Assembly (NCBI GenBank): GCA_964536465.1
Contig: CAZHXQ010000001.1
Coordinates: forward strand, 1 to 64,000
Length of the DNA stretch: 64,000 nt
From: Mesolinea sp964536465
GTDB taxonomy: Bacteria > Chloroflexota > Anaerolineae > Anaerolineales > Anaerolineaceae
Direction: 5' to 3'
The first letter of the stretch is position 1. The number at the start of each line of letters is the position of its first letter. A program made the translations under genes and the position numbers. The notes beneath the pieces are model-generated. The model made no database searches. It saw only the letters and a program-made list of their open reading frames with translations, and had not been told where the DNA came from. Shown here in pieces: positions 43,936-53,332 of this stretch.

Positions 43936-44568
43936 ATGAACAAAAAATTAATTTTGATTTTTGGTGTGCTGTTACTGGTTGTGACAGCCTGTAATTTCCC
44001 GGTTGGCAAAAAGACCGCCACCCCTATGCCCACCCCGACTCCGGATACGAGCATGCAGCTCTACTATGGCCAAGGTATGCAGATCATGCTGCCACCCAGT
44101 TACATTGCAGAAGACATCAAAACACAGCTCCCTAATATCATTGAAACGCTCACCAATCTGGTTGGCGACAGTGAAGGTTTTGCGCGTGACCTGATAAGGG
44201 AAATTGAAGGGAATGTCGCCTGGTATGGTTTCGATGGTGATACGCCAGCGGTCTATCCGACCCGTTTGATCGTCATTAAGAATAAATCACTGGCGGCACT
44301 TCCGGTGGGTATCATTACGCTGGGGCTGGAGCAGGTGCTGGGACGGAATCAGACCGAAGTGGACCGGGATTCACTGACCCTAAACGGACGCGATGTGACC
44401 CGCTTCACCTATTCCAAAGACAGCAATGCCTTTGCCGCCTACCTCTTTAAAGAGCAGCACCGCCTGTGGATCAGTGTCTTCATAACTACCCCCGCGAATA
44501 TGGCTGTTTCTTTGACCGACTACAACACCAGCATCGGCTCTATGCAAATTGACCCGATAGCGGAGTAA
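43936..44568 (+). CDS. Lipoprotein of unknown function inside glycan operon
   Basis: 210 residues from ATG 43936 (AAGGA 8 nt upstream). Signal peptide with lipobox V-V-T-A-C near residue 18, then a T-P-M-P-T-P-T-P linker and a 160-residue domain. It resembles small PsbP-like or stress lipoproteins in layout only. Its place in the operon suggests a role in glycan export or anchoring at the outer face, but no motif proves this. Confidence 0.75.
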   Translation: MNKKLILIFGVLLLVVTACNFPVGKKTATPMPTPTPDTSMQLYYGQGMQIMLPPSYIAEDIKTQLPNIIETLTNLVGDSEGFARDLIREIEGNVAWYGFDGDTPAVYPTRLIVIKNKSLAALPVGIITLGLEQVLGRNQTEVDRDSLTLNGRDVTRFTYSKDSNAFAAYLFKEQHRLWISVFITTPANMAVSLTDYNTSIGSMQIDPIAE

Positions 44569-44582
44569 TGATAAGGTAAAGC

Positions 44583-46286
44583 TTGAAAAAAGTTGCAATC
44601 ATCCAAGCCAGGTTAGGGTCGAGCCGCCTGCCAGGGAAGGTTCTCTTGGAGGTGGCAGGCGAGCCGATGCTCGCGCGAGTGTTCGCGCGGGTGCGCCAGG
44701 CCAGGCTAATTGATGAAATCATGGTTGCCACGACTAGCGATTTAACTGACGATCCACTTGTGCAGTATTGCCAAGACGCCGACATTCCTTGCTATCGAGG
44801 AGATCAATTTGACGTACTGGACCGCTTTTATCAGGCAGCCCGGCAAGCGCAGGCAGATGTGATTGTGCGCATCACAGCCGACTGCCCTATGATCGCGCCC
44901 GAAGAGATCGATCGGGTTGTGCAGGCTTATCTTTCCAGCGGAGCTGATTTCGCTGCTAACCGCCTCCCTCCGCCATTTGAACGCACCACACCGATTGGTA
45001 TGGATACAGAGGTCTGCTCAATGAAAGCCTTGGAAACAGCCTGGCGAGAGGCAGAGCAGCCCTACCAGCGCGAACACGTTATGCCCTATCTTTATGATAC
45101 TGAGGGGCGTTTCAAAGTACAGGTTGTTGACCTGGAGCCCGCCCACGGGAACCTGCGTTTCACAGTAGACACCGCAGAAGATCTGCACCTGGCAAATCTG
45201 ATTTATGCTGCTTTTGAAGGTCGGAACGATTTTAGCCTGGAAGAACTGCTGGCAGAAAACGAACGCCATCCCGAGTGGCAGCAGCAAGTTGCCCTGGTCC
45301 ACCATAAAGACCTCTATGAAACCGACCAGAGGGCTAAACCAGCCAGCAAACAAAAGGACGAGGATCCACTTCAAGCAACACAGAATCAACCTATGCGCAA
45401 CGAAGCGCCTGTTATCTCTTGCCCGTTATGCGGCAGCGATAGAATCAAAGACTTTGAGCGGGTCGAATCGTTTGGCTACTCTCTTGAGTATCTCATCTGT
45501 CAGGATTGCGGTTTCGTTTTCCAAAACCCACAAACCAGCCAGGTGGCCAGTCCCGATTTCTATCAGCAGACCTACCGAAGGATCTATCAGGCCAGCGAAC
45601 AGCCAACTAAAAAAGATCTTTTCCAGCAAACCCAGCGCGCCAACAACCAGGTCGAATGGCTGAAAAGTCTCAGTGTGGAAAAATTCGAGAATGTTCTCGA
45701 CATTGGCGCCTCCTCCGGTTTACTTCTGGAAACTTTCGCGAGGCGATTTGATGCAAATGTTGTCGGCGTGGAACCTGGCGATGCTTACCGCGCAATGGCA
45801 GAAACCAAAGGGCTCTGCATGTATAACTCCATCGACACGTTGATTGCTTCCCACCCAAAGCGCTTTGAACTGGTCACGCTCATGCACGTTCTGGAACATC
45901 TTGAAAATCCCCGGCAGGTATTGGAGCAGATTCGGAAAGAGCTGCTCAACCAAGAGGGACTGCTTTTATTAGAAGTGCCCAATTTCTATGGGCATGATTG
46001 TTACGAGCTGGCGCATCTCTCCTGCTTTACTGAGCACACGCTGCTCGAAATGCTCCGGCAGGCGGGTTTCGAACCGGTCGCTTTCCGCAAGCACGGCATG
46101 CCGCGCTCGGAAATTTTGCCGCTTTATCTGACCCTTCTTGCCAGACCCGCTGCGGAAATCGACAGAAGATCACCCAGGCCGGAAAAGGGCGTCAGGTTGA
46201 AAAGACGCCTGGCTATGCTCAAACGAAAAATTCTGACCCGGCTCAATCCGGGCAGCGCATGGCTGCCTGTGGAGGGTAAATTGTGA
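44583..46286 (+). CDS. Fusion of SpsF-like cytidylyltransferase and methyltransferase
   Basis: 567 residues with two domains. Residues 1-245: SpsF/KdsB-like cytidylyltransferase with I-I-Q-A-R-L-G-S-S-R-L-P-G-K and D-C-P-M-I. Residues 280-567: zinc-ribbon methyltransferase (C-P-L-C and C-Q-D-C, then V-L-D-I-G-A-S-S-G-L-L), the type often seen on C-methylated deoxysugars. A linker rich in Lys and Gln joins them. The fusion suggests that one activated sugar is also methylated. Start is TTG 44583 with AAGG upstream. Ends in GTGA overlap with the next gene. Confidence 0.82.
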   Translation: MKKVAIIQARLGSSRLPGKVLLEVAGEPMLARVFARVRQARLIDEIMVATTSDLTDDPLVQYCQDADIPCYRGDQFDVLDRFYQAARQAQADVIVRITADCPMIAPEEIDRVVQAYLSSGADFAANRLPPPFERTTPIGMDTEVCSMKALETAWREAEQPYQREHVMPYLYDTEGRFKVQVVDLEPAHGNLRFTVDTAEDLHLANLIYAAFEGRNDFSLEELLAENERHPEWQQQVALVHHKDLYETDQRAKPASKQKDEDPLQATQNQPMRNEAPVISCPLCGSDRIKDFERVESFGYSLEYLICQDCGFVFQNPQTSQVASPDFYQQTYRRIYQASEQPTKKDLFQQTQRANNQVEWLKSLSVEKFENVLDIGASSGLLLETFARRFDANVVGVEPGDAYRAMAETKGLCMYNSIDTLIASHPKRFELVTLMHVLEHLENPRQVLEQIRKELLNQEGLLLLEVPNFYGHDCYELAHLSCFTEHTLLEMLRQAGFEPVAFRKHGMPRSEILPLYLTLLARPAAEIDRRSPRPEKGVRLKRRLAMLKRKILTRLNPGSAWLPVEGKL

Positions 46287-47233
46287 CCCCCTCTCTGACA
46301 CTTTTCACTGCTCCCAAGGCTTTCACTGACCCTCATATCAGCCTGATTCAACACAATGCTTTTGGTTCCTGGCAGGCTTTGGGAGACTCGGTCAGCGTGG
46401 TTGTGGTTGGCAATGAAGAAGGAATTGGTGAGGCCGCCAAAGAATATGGTTTCTCTCATCAACCCGATGTTCGCTTGAACCAACTTGGCACGCCTCTGAT
46501 CAGTTCTATTTTCGAGTTCGGACGGGAGGAAAACGAAAGCCCCTTCTTGGCTTATGTCAACGCTGACATTATTCTATTCCCCGAAATTCTTGATGTGATC
46601 CGAGCTGCGGGCAGTCAGGCTGACCAATTTCTCCTAATCGGTCAGCGCTGGGATTTGGAGGTGCTTGAAGCGCTTACTTTCAAAGGTGATTGGATTCCTT
46701 CGCTCAAGCAGCGCATGCGCAATGAGGGGCAGCTTCACAAGCGCACTGGCAGTGATTATTTTATATATCCCCGCTCTTGTTTCCGGCAGGTCCCGAATTT
46801 CAGCGTGGGCCGGGCTGGTTGGGATAACTGGATGATCTATCAGGCACGGAGGCAGGGTTGGTTGGCAATTGATTGCAGCGCGGACCTGGATATCCTCCAT
46901 CAGGAGCACGACTACAGGCATCTACCAGACGGAAAGCCTCACTACCGGCTGCCTGAAACCGGCGAAAACATCCGGCTCGCCGGTGGAAGAAGAACAACTT
47001 TTCTGTTAGACGATTCTTCGCATCGTCTGGTCGATGGAAAACTCGAGAGGATACCACTGACCTGGACTCGCTTTTGGCGTGAATTTCAAAACGCTCCCTT
47101 GCTAAAATTTGGTAATTACGCACTGACCCAGACACTCTTCAGTCTCCTGCACCCCCGCAAGGCGAAAATTGAAAAGGTAAAACAAGCCGAGATGGACAGC
47201 AAACTGGCAGAATCTGGATTGAGAGGGAGCTGA
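46283..47233 (+). CDS. GT-A-like putative glycosyltransferase
   Basis: 316 residues. A GT-A-type core is suggested by Y-V-N-A-D-I-I-L-F (DxD-like) near residue 95 and a later W-D-N-W-M-I-Y segment. The start is GTG 46283, overlapping the previous stop. I do not recognise the exact family; similar proteins appear in surface-glycan clusters. Confidence 0.6.
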   Translation: MTPSLTLFTAPKAFTDPHISLIQHNAFGSWQALGDSVSVVVVGNEEGIGEAAKEYGFSHQPDVRLNQLGTPLISSIFEFGREENESPFLAYVNADIILFPEILDVIRAAGSQADQFLLIGQRWDLEVLEALTFKGDWIPSLKQRMRNEGQLHKRTGSDYFIYPRSCFRQVPNFSVGRAGWDNWMIYQARRQGWLAIDCSADLDILHQEHDYRHLPDGKPHYRLPETGENIRLAGGRRTTFLLDDSSHRLVDGKLERIPLTWTRFWREFQNAPLLKFGNYALTQTLFSLLHPRKAKIEKVKQAEMDSKLAESGLRGS

Positions 47234-48255
47234 TGGCCCGTTTAGGTACCAACCCTTCCCGAGGACAACAACTTGAGTTCACCCCGCCGCGTGTGACTGT
47301 AGCTGTTTTAGTCTACGAGCCCCACCGTTCTGGTTACTTTCAACATCGACTGGATGTCACCAAGCTGACGATTGACAGCATCCTTAAAAACACCCCCGAA
47401 CCTTTTGAATTATTGGTTTTTGACAATGGTTCCTGCGATGCCATGACCGATTACCTACGTGATCTGAATCAGGCAGGCAGCATCGACACGCTGGTCCTAT
47501 CTGGTCAAAATATTGGCAAGTTGAACGCGCTCTGGCGCATTACCAATCTCGCCCAGGGTGAGCTGATCGCCTACAGTGACGATGACGTTTATCACATGTC
47601 AGGCTGGCTGCCGAAGCACTTGGAAATTCTCGACACCTATCCTGGTGTCGGGGCAATCACTGGCTTTTATATCAAACAGCGTGTTGTGATGAGCTCTGAA
47701 AGTACGCTCGCATGGGTTGCAAAATATGAAAAAGAACACCCCGGCCTGGTCCAGAGAGGCAATTTGATTCCGCGAAAGTGGGAGGAAGAATACATGAACA
47801 ATTCCGGCCGCACCCAGGAGCGCTATCAGGGAGAAGTGCAGGGTGTGGACGATATCATTGTCGATTACCAGGGTGTTAAAGCCTGGGTGTCCGCTCATCA
47901 TTTTCAGGTTCTGACACCCAAGAAGATCTTGCTGGAGGTTCTCCCCGAGATGTTGGATGAGGGATGGAGCAACCAGATGATGGGCCGAATGGTGGAGATG
48001 GACGATCGCATAGACGCCAAAGGTTACCTGCGCCTGACCACGTATGAACAGACCATGCGCCTGCTGGGCAACGCGATTGACGATGAAGTAAAAGCCCTGG
48101 CTGCCGGCGATGGCATCAGCACCCATGCTGCTCTGGCTGAAAATGCACCTGAAAAATCAGCTGGTCTTTGGAATAACGAACTGATCCAAAAAGTGGCCCA
48201 ACGTTTGCTGAACTGGCTCTATCGTGGTTTGCACCAAAACAGGAGGAGTGAATGA
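47233..48255 (+). CDS. GT2-family glycosyltransferase
   Basis: 340 residues with the GT2 layout: V-T-V-A-V-L-V-Y-E-P at the start of the domain, L-L-V-F-D-N-G-S and A-Y-S-D-D-D-V-Y (DxD). ATG overlaps the previous TGA. Donor and acceptor unknown. Confidence 0.85.
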   Translation: MARLGTNPSRGQQLEFTPPRVTVAVLVYEPHRSGYFQHRLDVTKLTIDSILKNTPEPFELLVFDNGSCDAMTDYLRDLNQAGSIDTLVLSGQNIGKLNALWRITNLAQGELIAYSDDDVYHMSGWLPKHLEILDTYPGVGAITGFYIKQRVVMSSESTLAWVAKYEKEHPGLVQRGNLIPRKWEEEYMNNSGRTQERYQGEVQGVDDIIVDYQGVKAWVSAHHFQVLTPKKILLEVLPEMLDEGWSNQMMGRMVEMDDRIDAKGYLRLTTYEQTMRLLGNAIDDEVKALAAGDGISTHAALAENAPEKSAGLWNNELIQKVAQRLLNWLYRGLHQNRRSE

Positions 48256-49253
48256 AATTTCTGATCGCTGGTTTAGGTTCGATTGGGCGCAGACACCTGC
48301 GCAATCTGAAAGCGCTTGGGCAGACTGACCTGCTGCTCTACCGCACCCATCAGGCTACTCTTCCAGACACGGATCTGGTGGGTTACCCCACATACACGGA
48401 TTTGGATGAGGCTCTGGCAGAAAAACCAGATGGAGTGATCGTCTCGAATCCTACCGCTTTGCATTTGGAAGTTGCGACTGCCGCGGCTAAAGCAGGCGCG
48501 GCTCTGCTGATTGAAAAGCCCGTCTCAGACAGCCTGCTCGGTATTCGCGAATTGCAGGAGGCTCTTGACGAAGCAGGCAAGCCCGCTTTAATCGGCTTTC
48601 ATTTGCGCTATCATCCAGTTTTACGACAGATAAAAGCGTTAATCGAGTCTGACCAGCTGGGCAAGCCGTTTAAGGCGCATGCTCATTGGGGAGAATACTT
48701 ACCCGGCTGGCACCCCTGGGAAGACTACCGCCATTCCTACGCGGCCAGAGCCGACCTGGGTGGCGGCGCTCTCAATACGCTTTCCCATCCAATTGATTAT
48801 CTGCGCTGGATGATGGGAGAGGTGCGCGCGCTGTCTGCCAGCCTGGATAACCTCAGTCAACTGGAACTCGATGTTGAAGATAACGTGGAATTGCTCCTTA
48901 AATTCCACTCGGGCTCAATGGCCACCGTCCATCTGGATTATTACCAGCGCCCTCCTTCCCATACACTGGAGATCATATTTGAGCGAGGTCGCATCCGTTG
49001 GGACAATGGTTCGGGCTGTGTGGTGATTGAAAATGTGGAAATAGGCGAGAAAGTCGTTGATACACTTTGTCCCCCCGAGGGTTTCAAACGCAACGATATG
49101 TTCCTGGCTGAGATGGAAGATTTCGTCCAGCTTTGCCGGGGAGAGCGCATTGACCACTGTACGTTAGCTGATGGTAAGCGCGTGCAGAAGATCGTTGAAG
49201 TGGCGCGCCAAAGTTCTTCGCAGAGCAGCTGCTCAGTAAGGCTGCCCTCTTAA
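48252..49253 (+). CDS. Gfo/Idh/MocA-family oxidoreductase
   Basis: 333 residues with G-L-G-S-I-G-R-R-H at the N-terminus and E-K-P-V-S at about residue 93, the hallmark of the family. These enzymes oxidise or reduce a sugar hydroxyl or keto group. It lies just before a PtmA-like SDR and a NeuA-type gene, an order known from nonulosonate loci. ATGA overlap with the previous gene. Confidence 0.88.
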   Translation: MKFLIAGLGSIGRRHLRNLKALGQTDLLLYRTHQATLPDTDLVGYPTYTDLDEALAEKPDGVIVSNPTALHLEVATAAAKAGAALLIEKPVSDSLLGIRELQEALDEAGKPALIGFHLRYHPVLRQIKALIESDQLGKPFKAHAHWGEYLPGWHPWEDYRHSYAARADLGGGALNTLSHPIDYLRWMMGEVRALSASLDNLSQLELDVEDNVELLLKFHSGSMATVHLDYYQRPPSHTLEIIFERGRIRWDNGSGCVVIENVEIGEKVVDTLCPPEGFKRNDMFLAEMEDFVQLCRGERIDHCTLADGKRVQKIVEVARQSSSQSSCSVRLPS

Positions 49254-49301
49254 AAACCGCCTGATGGTAAAATCCAATCCATCAACAGGCAGAAAAAGAA
49301 A

Positions 49302-50129
49302 ATGACAGAATCGATATTTAAGAAGTTTGACCTGACCGGAAAAACCGCTCTCGTGACGGGTGCGGCTGGTCTGCTGGGCAGGCAATTCAGCCTGGCGCTG
49401 GCACAAGCCGGAGCAAACGTGGTGTTGGCAGACCTCAATGAGGATATTGCCGCGCAAAATTCCGTTGAATTAAAGCATCTGGGTCTCAGCTCAGTGGCAG
49501 TTAAGGTTGACGTGACCGACCCATTCTCAACCAAAGCCATGGTTCAACATGCGCTGACCACTTATGGCCGCTTGGATGTGTTGGTCAACAGTGCCGCGTT
49601 GGATCCAAAATTTGATCCTGCCAATCTTAGCGACCAGGAAGCAAACGCTTTTGAGACCTACTCGTTAGAATCCTGGCGTAAGGCACTGAATGTAAATCTG
49701 ACCGGCATGTTTCTGGCTTCCCAGGCAGCGGTCATTCCCATGCTCGTACAAGGACAGGGTGTGATTGTGAACATTTCTTCGATTTATGGCCTGGTGGGCC
49801 CGGACCAACGTCTCTATGAGCAAGCTGATAATTCCAGACAATTTAAGCCAGTGTTTTATTCGGTCACCAAAGCTGGCGTACTCGGCTTCACCCGTTATCT
49901 GGCGGCTTACTATGCCGGAAAAAACATCCGTGTCAACGCTCTCACTCCTGGTGGTGTATACAACAATCACGACCAGGTTTTTACTGACCAATACAGTGCC
50001 CGTACCGTGCTGGGACGCATGGCCGATCTGGATGAAATGAACGCCGCAATGCTGTTTTTATGCAGTGAGGCCAGTTCCTACATGACTGGCAGTAACCTGG
50101 TAGTTGATGGAGGATGGACGGCATGGTAG
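49302..50129 (+). CDS. SDR oxidoreductase (PtmA-like)
   Basis: 275 residues with T-G-A-A-G-L-L-G-R, V-N-S-A-A-L-D and catalytic Y-x-x-x-K (Y-S-V-T-K). Adjacent to a CMP-NulO synthetase gene, as ptmA is in Campylobacter flagellin-modification loci; that parallel is inference. The end overlaps the next gene by 7 bp when ATG 50123 is used. Confidence 0.85.
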   Translation: MTESIFKKFDLTGKTALVTGAAGLLGRQFSLALAQAGANVVLADLNEDIAAQNSVELKHLGLSSVAVKVDVTDPFSTKAMVQHALTTYGRLDVLVNSAALDPKFDPANLSDQEANAFETYSLESWRKALNVNLTGMFLASQAAVIPMLVQGQGVIVNISSIYGLVGPDQRLYEQADNSRQFKPVFYSVTKAGVLGFTRYLAAYYAGKNIRVNALTPGGVYNNHDQVFTDQYSARTVLGRMADLDEMNAAMLFLCSEASSYMTGSNLVVDGGWTAW

Positions 50130-51361
50130 ATCGCCCGGAAGTGTTAGCCCTGATACCCGCCCGCGGTGGTTCCAAGGGCATCCCGCGCAAAAACCTGCGA
50201 GATTTTGCCGGGGCACCGCTGATCGTCTACAGCATCGCCGCGGCTTTGCAGTCCGAACTGGTCACCCGCGTTATTGTTTCGACCGACGACCACGAGATCG
50301 CCAAAGTGGCGCGTGCCTGGGGCGCGGAAGTGCCTTTTATGCGACCGGACCAATTTGCTCAGGATGACACCACGGACCTACCTGTCTTTGAGCATGCCCT
50401 GCAATGGCTGCAAAAGAACCAGGGTTATTTGCCCGAAATCGTAATCCAATTACGACCCACTTCACCTATTAGACCGGTAGGGCTACTGGATGAAGCTATC
50501 ATAAAACTCATTGCTCACCCTGAAGCGGACTGCGTACGCGGGGTGGTCCCCTCGGGTCAAAACCCCTTCAAGATGTGGCGGATTAATCGCGAGGGCCAGC
50601 TGGAGCCCCTGTTAGAGGTTGCCGGGCTTCGTGAGCCCTACAACGCGCCCAGGCAAGCGCTCCCGCAGACCTATTGGCAAACCGGGCACATTGACGCGAT
50701 CCGTTCAACTACCATATTAACCAAGCACAGTCTGACGGGTGATTTGATATTGCCTTTGATGATCGACCCTTTGTATACCGTGGATATTGACACGCCAGAT
50801 GATTTTTTGACCTCAGCAAGGTTAATCAGCGACCCGCGCATCAAGGCGGTCGACCCACTCAAAAGTCGCCGTCAATTTCCCAGCGAAGTAAGCCACCTGA
50901 TTATGGATTTTGACGGTGTGCTCAGCGATGATTTGGTATACGTAGACCAGGACGGACGTGAAAGCGTTTGCTGCAGTCGTTCTGATGGGTTTGGCATCGA
51001 TTTGCTTAAAGAATCAACCGCTACCCACCCACTGATCCTCTCAAGGGAAGTTAACCCAGTGGTGAGTGCCCGCGCGCGCAAGCTTGATATAGAGGTTTTT
51101 CAATCGGTTAATAATAAAGACCTGGCGCTGCAAGCCTTGATAAAAGAAAGAAATCTGGACCCTGCTAAAATCATCTATATCGGCAACGACTTGAATGATC
51201 TGGCAGTTTTACCTTTTGTGGGATACTTTGCCTGTCCGGCTGATGCCCACCCTCAGGTGATCAGGCAGGCAGATATCGTCCTGAAACACCCTGGAGGTAG
51301 AGGGGCGATTCGTGAACTGGTTGAAAAAATCTTGGAAGAACAAAGAAAAGTCATTAAATAA
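50123..51361 (+). CDS. Fusion of CMP-nonulosonate synthetase (NeuA) and KdsC-like HAD phosphatase
   Basis: About 412 residues. Residues 1-225: NeuA-type cytidylyltransferase with A-L-I-P-A-R-G-G-S-K-G-I-P-R-K-N and R-P-T-S-P-I-R. Residues 250-410: HAD domain like KdsC with D-F-D-G-V-L-S-D, S-R-S-D-G-F-G-I, a conserved Lys in N-N-K-D-L-A-L and G-N-D-L-N-D-L; all phosphatase motifs look intact. It may remove a 9-phosphate and then activate the sugar acid with CTP. ATG 50123 is 9 nt after GGAGG; ATG 50114 directly abuts it and is unlikely. Confidence 0.88.
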   Translation: MVDRPEVLALIPARGGSKGIPRKNLRDFAGAPLIVYSIAAALQSELVTRVIVSTDDHEIAKVARAWGAEVPFMRPDQFAQDDTTDLPVFEHALQWLQKNQGYLPEIVIQLRPTSPIRPVGLLDEAIIKLIAHPEADCVRGVVPSGQNPFKMWRINREGQLEPLLEVAGLREPYNAPRQALPQTYWQTGHIDAIRSTTILTKHSLTGDLILPLMIDPLYTVDIDTPDDFLTSARLISDPRIKAVDPLKSRRQFPSEVSHLIMDFDGVLSDDLVYVDQDGRESVCCSRSDGFGIDLLKESTATHPLILSREVNPVVSARARKLDIEVFQSVNNKDLALQALIKERNLDPAKIIYIGNDLNDLAVLPFVGYFACPADAHPQVIRQADIVLKHPGGRGAIRELVEKILEEQRKVIK

Positions 51362-51385
51362 ATGCACAAAGGAAACTAAACAAAG

Positions 51386-52447
51386 ATGATCGATATCGAA
51401 TTTTATAAAAAAGTAGGCGATCTAAAAAAACGACTCAGTGCAGGTGAAAACTTCTCACGGTTAGAACTTGAAGGGTTGATTGAAAGTTATCGCAGCCCTT
51501 ATCCTGTGGTTTACAACATAGAAACTACCAATGCCTGTAATATGCGCTGTGAGATGTGCCCCCGTACTACCATGATGACCAGGCCCGTTGAAACCATGGC
51601 GCCAGAGCTTTTCAAAAGCGTCATTGATCAGCTTTCTCCCTTCAGCCCGGAACAATTGGCTCGCTGGGAGGATTTTGCTGAAGGCTATTACGGTGTGCCC
51701 AGGAATGGTATGAGCGAAAACCATTTCTTCCTTTACATCATCCCCAGAGTGATTGTGCTCCATGGTTATGGCGACCCGCTTTTGGATAAGAATATCCCTA
51801 CCTATGTCAGGTGGATGACTGAACGCGGTCTTGAGTCTTACTTCTCATGTAATCCTGCTAACATCAATATGGCCCGCACGATTGAAACCTTTGAAAATGG
51901 CCTGGGATATGTAAAGTATTCCATCGAAAGCGTGGATGACCTTCGTCACAAAAGTGTGCGTGGTGAAGCCTCTAATTTTACTGAAGCCTACCGCAACATC
52001 TTGAGTCTGCTCGAACTGAAAGCCCAAAGAAATTACAAAACCACGATCGTGATCACTATGATCAACCTCAATAAGCCCTGGCAGCAGGAAGAATATCAGA
52101 AGTTGGTTGAAGCCTTTGAGGGGCTTGACGTCTATGTTTACCTCAAGAGTCAGGACCAAACCTGGTACGAAGACAACCGGCAGACCACAGAATCCATTCA
52201 CTGGCAGGAATTTTGCCAGTTCCCATGGTCTTCCATGACCGTCAAATCGAATGGGGAATGTGCTGAATGCGTCGAAGATTTCAACAATGAAATTATCCTG
52301 GGTGATACCCGGACGCAAAGCCTTTATGATATTTGGAATGGAAAAGCCTACCAAAACTTCCGCAATGACCATTTCAACCTAAAACCTGGAATCAAGTGCA
52401 CAGAGCAATGCGACATGCACCTGATTGGCAGCTACTTAGCTCAGTAG
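51386..52447 (+). CDS. Radical SAM/SPASM-like enzyme
   Basis: 353 residues. Radical SAM motif C-N-M-R-C-E-M-C at about residues 51-58; C-terminal SPASM-like cysteines in C-Q-F-P-W, G-E-C-A-E-C and K-C-T-E-Q-C. It lies between the NeuA-KdsC gene and the second neuB. SPASM enzymes modify peptides or sugars by radical chemistry; a sugar dehydrogenation, dehydration or epimerisation is plausible. An oxygen-sensitive enzyme fits an anaerobe. Confidence 0.85.
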   Translation: MIDIEFYKKVGDLKKRLSAGENFSRLELEGLIESYRSPYPVVYNIETTNACNMRCEMCPRTTMMTRPVETMAPELFKSVIDQLSPFSPEQLARWEDFAEGYYGVPRNGMSENHFFLYIIPRVIVLHGYGDPLLDKNIPTYVRWMTERGLESYFSCNPANINMARTIETFENGLGYVKYSIESVDDLRHKSVRGEASNFTEAYRNILSLLELKAQRNYKTTIVITMINLNKPWQQEEYQKLVEAFEGLDVYVYLKSQDQTWYEDNRQTTESIHWQEFCQFPWSSMTVKSNGECAECVEDFNNEIILGDTRTQSLYDIWNGKAYQNFRNDHFNLKPGIKCTEQCDMHLIGSYLAQ

Positions 52448-52455
52448 AGGAATTT

Positions 52456-53331
52456 ATGAGAAATACTATCAAAATTGGCGAACGAGTCATAGGCAACGGC
52501 TATCCGATTTATATCGTTGGAGAGATTGGCATCAACCATAATGGCGAACTTGAAGTGGCGAAAAGCCTGATGCTGGCCGCAAAGAAGGCTGGCATCGATG
52601 CGGTCAAATTCCAAAAACGGACGCCTGAAATCTGCGTCCCCCCGGAACAACAGTCACAGATGCGTGATACCCCCTGGGGTTATATCAGTTACCTTGACTA
52701 CCGCTATAAGGTTGAATTTGACGAGGCTGACTATACCGAGATTAATCGTTATGCCAAAGAGTTGGATCTCGATTGGTTTGCCTCTTCATGGGATATTCCC
52801 TCACTTGAGTTTATGGAAAAATTCAACCCACCTGTTCACAAAATCCCTTCGGCGCTGTTGACTGACCGAGAATTACTGCGAGCTCACCGCGACACGGGAA
52901 AACCCCTGATTGTTTCAACTGGCATGTCCACCATGGAGCAGATCAAAGAAGCGGTGGGCATCCTGGGGGAAGACAACATAGTTTTATGCCATACTACCAG
53001 TTCCTATCCCTGCCCCCCTGAAGAATTGAATCTGCGCATGATTCAAACCCTGTGTGACACGTTCAACTGTCCCATAGGTTATTCCGGGCATGAGGTTGGG
53101 TTGGTTCCAACCGTAATTGCCTCAGCGTTGGGAGCCTGCCTGGTAGAGCGTCATATCACTCTCGACAGGGCTATGTGGGGGTCCGATCAAAGCGCGTCAG
53201 TGGAACCACAAGGTATTTCCACGCTGGTCAAATACATACGTGTGACTGAAAAGTCACTTGGTGATGGAATAAAGAAGGTCTACGACAGCGAAAAATCTTC
53301 TCTCAAAAAGCTACGACGGATCAGCCAGTAA
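52456..53331 (+). CDS. NeuB-family nonulosonate synthase without SAF domain (copy 2)
   Basis: 291 residues from ATG 52456, with GAGGAA upstream. NeuB barrel with I-V-G-E-I-G-I-N-H-N-G, D-A-V-K-F-Q-K-R, S-T-G-M-S and Y-S-G-H-E. It stops after the barrel, so the C-terminal SAF domain that normally completes the neighbouring active site of the dimer is missing. It may work with another partner or accept a different substrate. Confidence 0.87.
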   Translation: MRNTIKIGERVIGNGYPIYIVGEIGINHNGELEVAKSLMLAAKKAGIDAVKFQKRTPEICVPPEQQSQMRDTPWGYISYLDYRYKVEFDEADYTEINRYAKELDLDWFASSWDIPSLEFMEKFNPPVHKIPSALLTDRELLRAHRDTGKPLIVSTGMSTMEQIKEAVGILGEDNIVLCHTTSSYPCPPEELNLRMIQTLCDTFNCPIGYSGHEVGLVPTVIASALGACLVERHITLDRAMWGSDQSASVEPQGISTLVKYIRVTEKSLGDGIKKVYDSEKSSLKKLRRISQ

Positions 53332-53332
53332 G

